6,895 bases of DNA from Candidatus Omnitrophota bacterium. GTDB lineage: Bacteria > Omnitrophota > Gorgyraeia > Gygaellales > Profunditerraquicolaceae. Under the pieces are notes generated by a model, which was given only the letters and a program-made list of their open reading frames with translations, was not told the DNA's origin and did not search any database. The translations under genes were made by a program, and so were the position numbers. Shown here piece by piece: positions 5,176 to 6,895 of this stretch. How positions within the stretch are numbered: position 1 is the first letter of the stretch; the number at the start of each line of letters is the position of its first letter. The stretch spans positions 1 through 6,895 of the forward strand of contig JAHFFQ010000077.1 of NCBI GenBank assembly GCA_023247875.1. The letters run 5' to 3'.

Positions 5176-5805
5176 ATGGGCCGCTATATTGACGCAGTTT
5201 GCAGATTATGCCGCAGGCAGGGTGAAAAATTATTCCTGAAGGGGACCAAGTGCCAGACTGAGAAGTGCCCGATTGCTAAGAGGGCTTATCCCCCGGGCCA
5301 GCACGGCCAGGGCCGAAGGCAGAAGCTTTCCAACTACGGGTTGCAGCTTAAAGAGAAACAGAAGGTTAAAAGGATTTACGGGGTTTTTGAAAAGCAATTC
5401 CGCAAGTATTTCAAGATCGCCTCAAAGACCAAAGGGGTAACCGGCAAGGTGCTTTTGCAGCTGCTGGAGCGCAGGCTTGACAATGTGGTCTTCCGCATGG
5501 GCCTGGGTATTTCGCGCTCGCAGGCGCGCCAGATCGTCAGGCACAACATGGTCGCGGTTAATTCCCGCAGGGTCAATATTCCTTCATACCTGGTGTCTAA
5601 GGATGATGTGGTTGAAATTAAAACCAAGGAAAAGGCCAAGATCAAGATTAAGGATAACTTAGAGCTTTCCAAGGATAGGACCGTCCCCTCGTGGCTGGAA
5701 TTTAATCCCGGGGAGATGAAAGGGAAGGTCTTAAGGCTTCCGGAGAAGAATGATATCCAGCAGCCGATTTCCGAGCAGTTGATCGTCGAGTTGTATTCTA
5801 AATAA
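5176..5805 (+). CDS. rpsD: 30S ribosomal protein S4, zinc-binding (C+) form
   Basis: S4 is a primary 16S rRNA binding protein that nucleates small-subunit assembly and, in several bacteria, represses the alpha operon. Four cysteines near the N-terminus (C9-x2-C12, C26-x4-C31) mark the zinc-binding form, with PPGQHGQGRRQKLSNYGLQLKEKQK (39-63) as the family signature. The S4 RNA-binding domain spans about 98-160 (RRLDNVVFRMGLGISRSQARQIVRH...). The C-terminus ends EQLIVELYSK, as usual. Length 209 is normal. AGGAGAG inside the end of rpsK (from 5161) provides the ribosome-binding site, and the gap to rpsK is 3 nt. Whether it regulates this operon cannot be read from the sequence; no E. coli-like target is visible. 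Confidence 0.98.
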   Translation: MGRYIDAVCRLCRRQGEKLFLKGTKCQTEKCPIAKRAYPPGQHGQGRRQKLSNYGLQLKEKQKVKRIYGVFEKQFRKYFKIASKTKGVTGKVLLQLLERRLDNVVFRMGLGISRSQARQIVRHNMVAVNSRRVNIPSYLVSKDDVVEIKTKEKAKIKIKDNLELSKDRTVPSWLEFNPGEMKGKVLRLPEKNDIQQPISEQLIVELYSK

Positions 5806-5812
5806 ACGTCTA

Positions 5813-5851
5813 AGGATGATCCTGATTCGCTGCGCTCATCAGGATTTTCCT
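5813..5851. repeat. Minimal palindrome in the rpsD-rpoA gap (element D)
   Basis: An 8-bp perfect stem, ATCCTGAT (5819-5826) with ATCAGGAT (5838-5845), contains a TC/TC mismatch (5827-5828 with 5836-5837) and a GC/GC apex around a TGC triloop. An outer AGGA/TCCT stem (5813-5816 with 5848-5851) extends it across a 2x2 mismatch. The ATCC...GGAT ends, the TC/TC step and the TGC loop match features of the larger palindromes in this window. A run of only four T follows the main stem, so terminator activity would be weak at best. Confidence 0.75.
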
Positions 5852-5864
5852 GGATAAAAGATTA

Positions 5865-5870
5865 AAGGAG
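5865..5870 (+). promoter_or_regulatory. Ribosome-binding site of rpoA
   Basis: AAGGAG, 7 nt before the rpoA ATG, is a strong and well-spaced Shine-Dalgarno sequence. Confidence 0.85.
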
Positions 5871-5877
5871 AAAATAA

Positions 5878-6870
5878 ATGGGTATAAAATGGAGAGATTT
5901 TCAGTTTCCTAAAAAACTTGAATGCGATGAGTCGGTATATACGGATACATACGGAAAGTTTCAGGCCGCCCCTTTTGAAAGAGGCTATGGGGTGACCCTG
6001 GGCAACTCCTTAAGAAGGGTATTGCTCTCTTCCATTGAAGGAAGCGCCATTACCTCGGTCAAGATCGCAGGGGTTTCGCATGAATTTTCCACCATCCCCG
6101 GTGTCCTGGAAGATGTCCCGGAGATAATCCTGAATATCAAAAGCCTGGTTTTGAATTCCCATTCCAAGATCCCCAAAACTATTTATTTGAAGGCGGATAA
6201 GAAGGGCCAGGTCAAGGCCAAGGATATTGAAACTGACGAGACGATAGAAATAATCAACCCTGATTTGCATATTGCTACCCTTACCAAGGATACCAAGCTT
6301 AATATCGAGATGGAGGTTTCCCGCGGCAGGGGATATGTGGCGGCTGAGCTGAATAAAAAGGAGGAGAAGGTTGCGGGGCTTATCTCCGTGGATTCTATCT
6401 TTACCCCGATAAAGAAGGTCAACTACTTCGTAGAGAATACCCGCGTCGGCCAGCGCACGGATTACGATAAGCTGGTCCTGGAGATCTGGACCAACGGCAG
6501 CATTAGTCCCAAAGATGCCCTTCTATACGCTTCCAATATTTTACAGAGGCATTTGGATATATTCGTGAATTTCGGCCAGTTGCCCGAGGATATCATTGAA
6601 GAGGAGCCGGAGATGACCAAAGAGGAGGTAGCCCTTTATGAAAAGCTAAGGTTGCCGATCTCAGAGCTTGAGTTATCTGTGCGCAGCTCCAATTGTCTAA
6701 GGGAGGCGGGGATCAAGATCATCGCCGACCTGGTCAAGAAAAGCGAAGATGAAATGCTCAGTTTTAAGAATTTCGGCAAGAAGTCCCTCACCGAGATCAA
6801 AGAGCTGCTTATGGGAATGGGGCTTACTTTAGGCATGCAGATCGACCCTAAGAAGGTCAAGAAGGGTTAA
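5878..6870 (+). CDS. rpoA: DNA-directed RNA polymerase subunit alpha
   Basis: Alpha dimerises to nucleate RNA polymerase assembly, and its C-terminal domain contacts UP-element DNA and activators. The N-terminal domain (about 1-230) has FERGYGVTLGNSLRRVLLSSIEGSAIT (33-59), the dimer and beta-contact region, then FSTIPGVLEDVPEIILNIK (70-88) and VNYFVENTRVGQRTDYDKLVLEIWTNGSISP (181-211). A flexible acidic linker (about 236-255) precedes the C-terminal domain (256-320). There VRSSNCL (268-274) and GKKSLTEIK (300-308) hold the residues equivalent to E. coli R265, N268, K298 and S299, so DNA binding is likely intact. At 330 residues the length is normal. It lies 72 nt after rpsD and 6 nt before rplQ. 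Confidence 0.99.
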   Translation: MGIKWRDFQFPKKLECDESVYTDTYGKFQAAPFERGYGVTLGNSLRRVLLSSIEGSAITSVKIAGVSHEFSTIPGVLEDVPEIILNIKSLVLNSHSKIPKTIYLKADKKGQVKAKDIETDETIEIINPDLHIATLTKDTKLNIEMEVSRGRGYVAAELNKKEEKVAGLISVDSIFTPIKKVNYFVENTRVGQRTDYDKLVLEIWTNGSISPKDALLYASNILQRHLDIFVNFGQLPEDIIEEEPEMTKEEVALYEKLRLPISELELSVRSSNCLREAGIKIIADLVKKSEDEMLSFKNFGKKSLTEIKELLMGMGLTLGMQIDPKKVKKG

Positions 6871-6876
6871 AATAAG

Positions 6877-6895
6877 ATGAGACACGCCAAGAAAA
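6877..6895 (+). CDS. rplQ: 50S ribosomal protein L17, N-terminal start only (3' end outside window)
   Basis: Six codons are visible, reading MRHAKK before the window ends. L17 characteristically begins MRHRK or MRH-x-K and follows rpoA directly, so the position and first residues together make this call. The ATG is 6 nt after the rpoA stop; a purine-rich GAAGGG in the last rpoA codons can act as ribosome-binding site. Nothing can be said about the rest of the gene. Confidence 0.85.

Noticed and set aside
5819..5851. Terminator or attenuator before rpoA.
   Set aside because: Only four T follow the stem and then CC; the structure fits the repeat family better. Weak attenuation cannot be excluded.

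Overview
The window is an uninterrupted stretch of bacterial chromosome covering the 3' part of the spc operon and most of the alpha operon. All twelve genes are on the + strand in the classical order: rpsE (3' end only), rplO, secY, adk, map, infA, rpmJ, rpsM, rpsK, rpsD, rpoA and rplQ (first six codons only). Every protein is intact where it lies inside the window. They work together in making the ribosome (S5, L15, L36, S13, S11, S4, L17), starting translation (IF1), building the transcription machinery (RNA polymerase alpha), exporting proteins (SecY), processing nascent chains (MetAP) and balancing adenylates (Adk).

The order and the bacterial-type proteins (full-length alpha CTD, bacterial SecY, type I MetAP, IF1) place this firmly in Bacteria. 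Base composition is close to balanced. The gene for L30 (rpmD), which usually lies between rpsE and rplO, is absent. L15 has an unusual Lys/Pro/Val-rich N-terminal extension. Adk and S4 are the cysteine-bearing, zinc-binding types. This would fit an uncultivated lineage near the PVC group such as Omnitrophota, but that is a guess from general resemblance; phylogeny of SecY, RpoA or S4 would settle it.

Seven of the eleven gene junctions are tight (1-nt overlaps to 18 nt). The other four are wider: rplO-secY 119 nt, map-infA 119 nt, rpsM-rpsK 173 nt and rpsD-rpoA 72 nt. Every one of these four gaps holds palindromic sequence of one recognisable style, and this is the remarkable part of the window. 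Three gaps carry a two-hairpin composite, and the fourth carries a minimal single hairpin. The downstream hairpins before secY and infA are both exactly 57 nt, differ at 8 positions, and show three fully compensatory base-pair changes plus one wobble change; both end on the base before the ATG, leaving no room for a Shine-Dalgarno sequence. Helical segments are repeatedly separated by a TC/TC internal mismatch on the + strand. On the - strand this becomes tandem GA/GA, and most hairpin loops become G...A loops (GAA, GCA, GAAA, GATA) closed by C-G. The - strand is therefore the one that would fold into nearly continuous hairpins.

I read these as a structured intergenic repeat family, possibly mobile or regulatory, which I do not recognise from a named class. 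No CRISPR array, tRNA, rRNA, IS element or transposase gene is visible.
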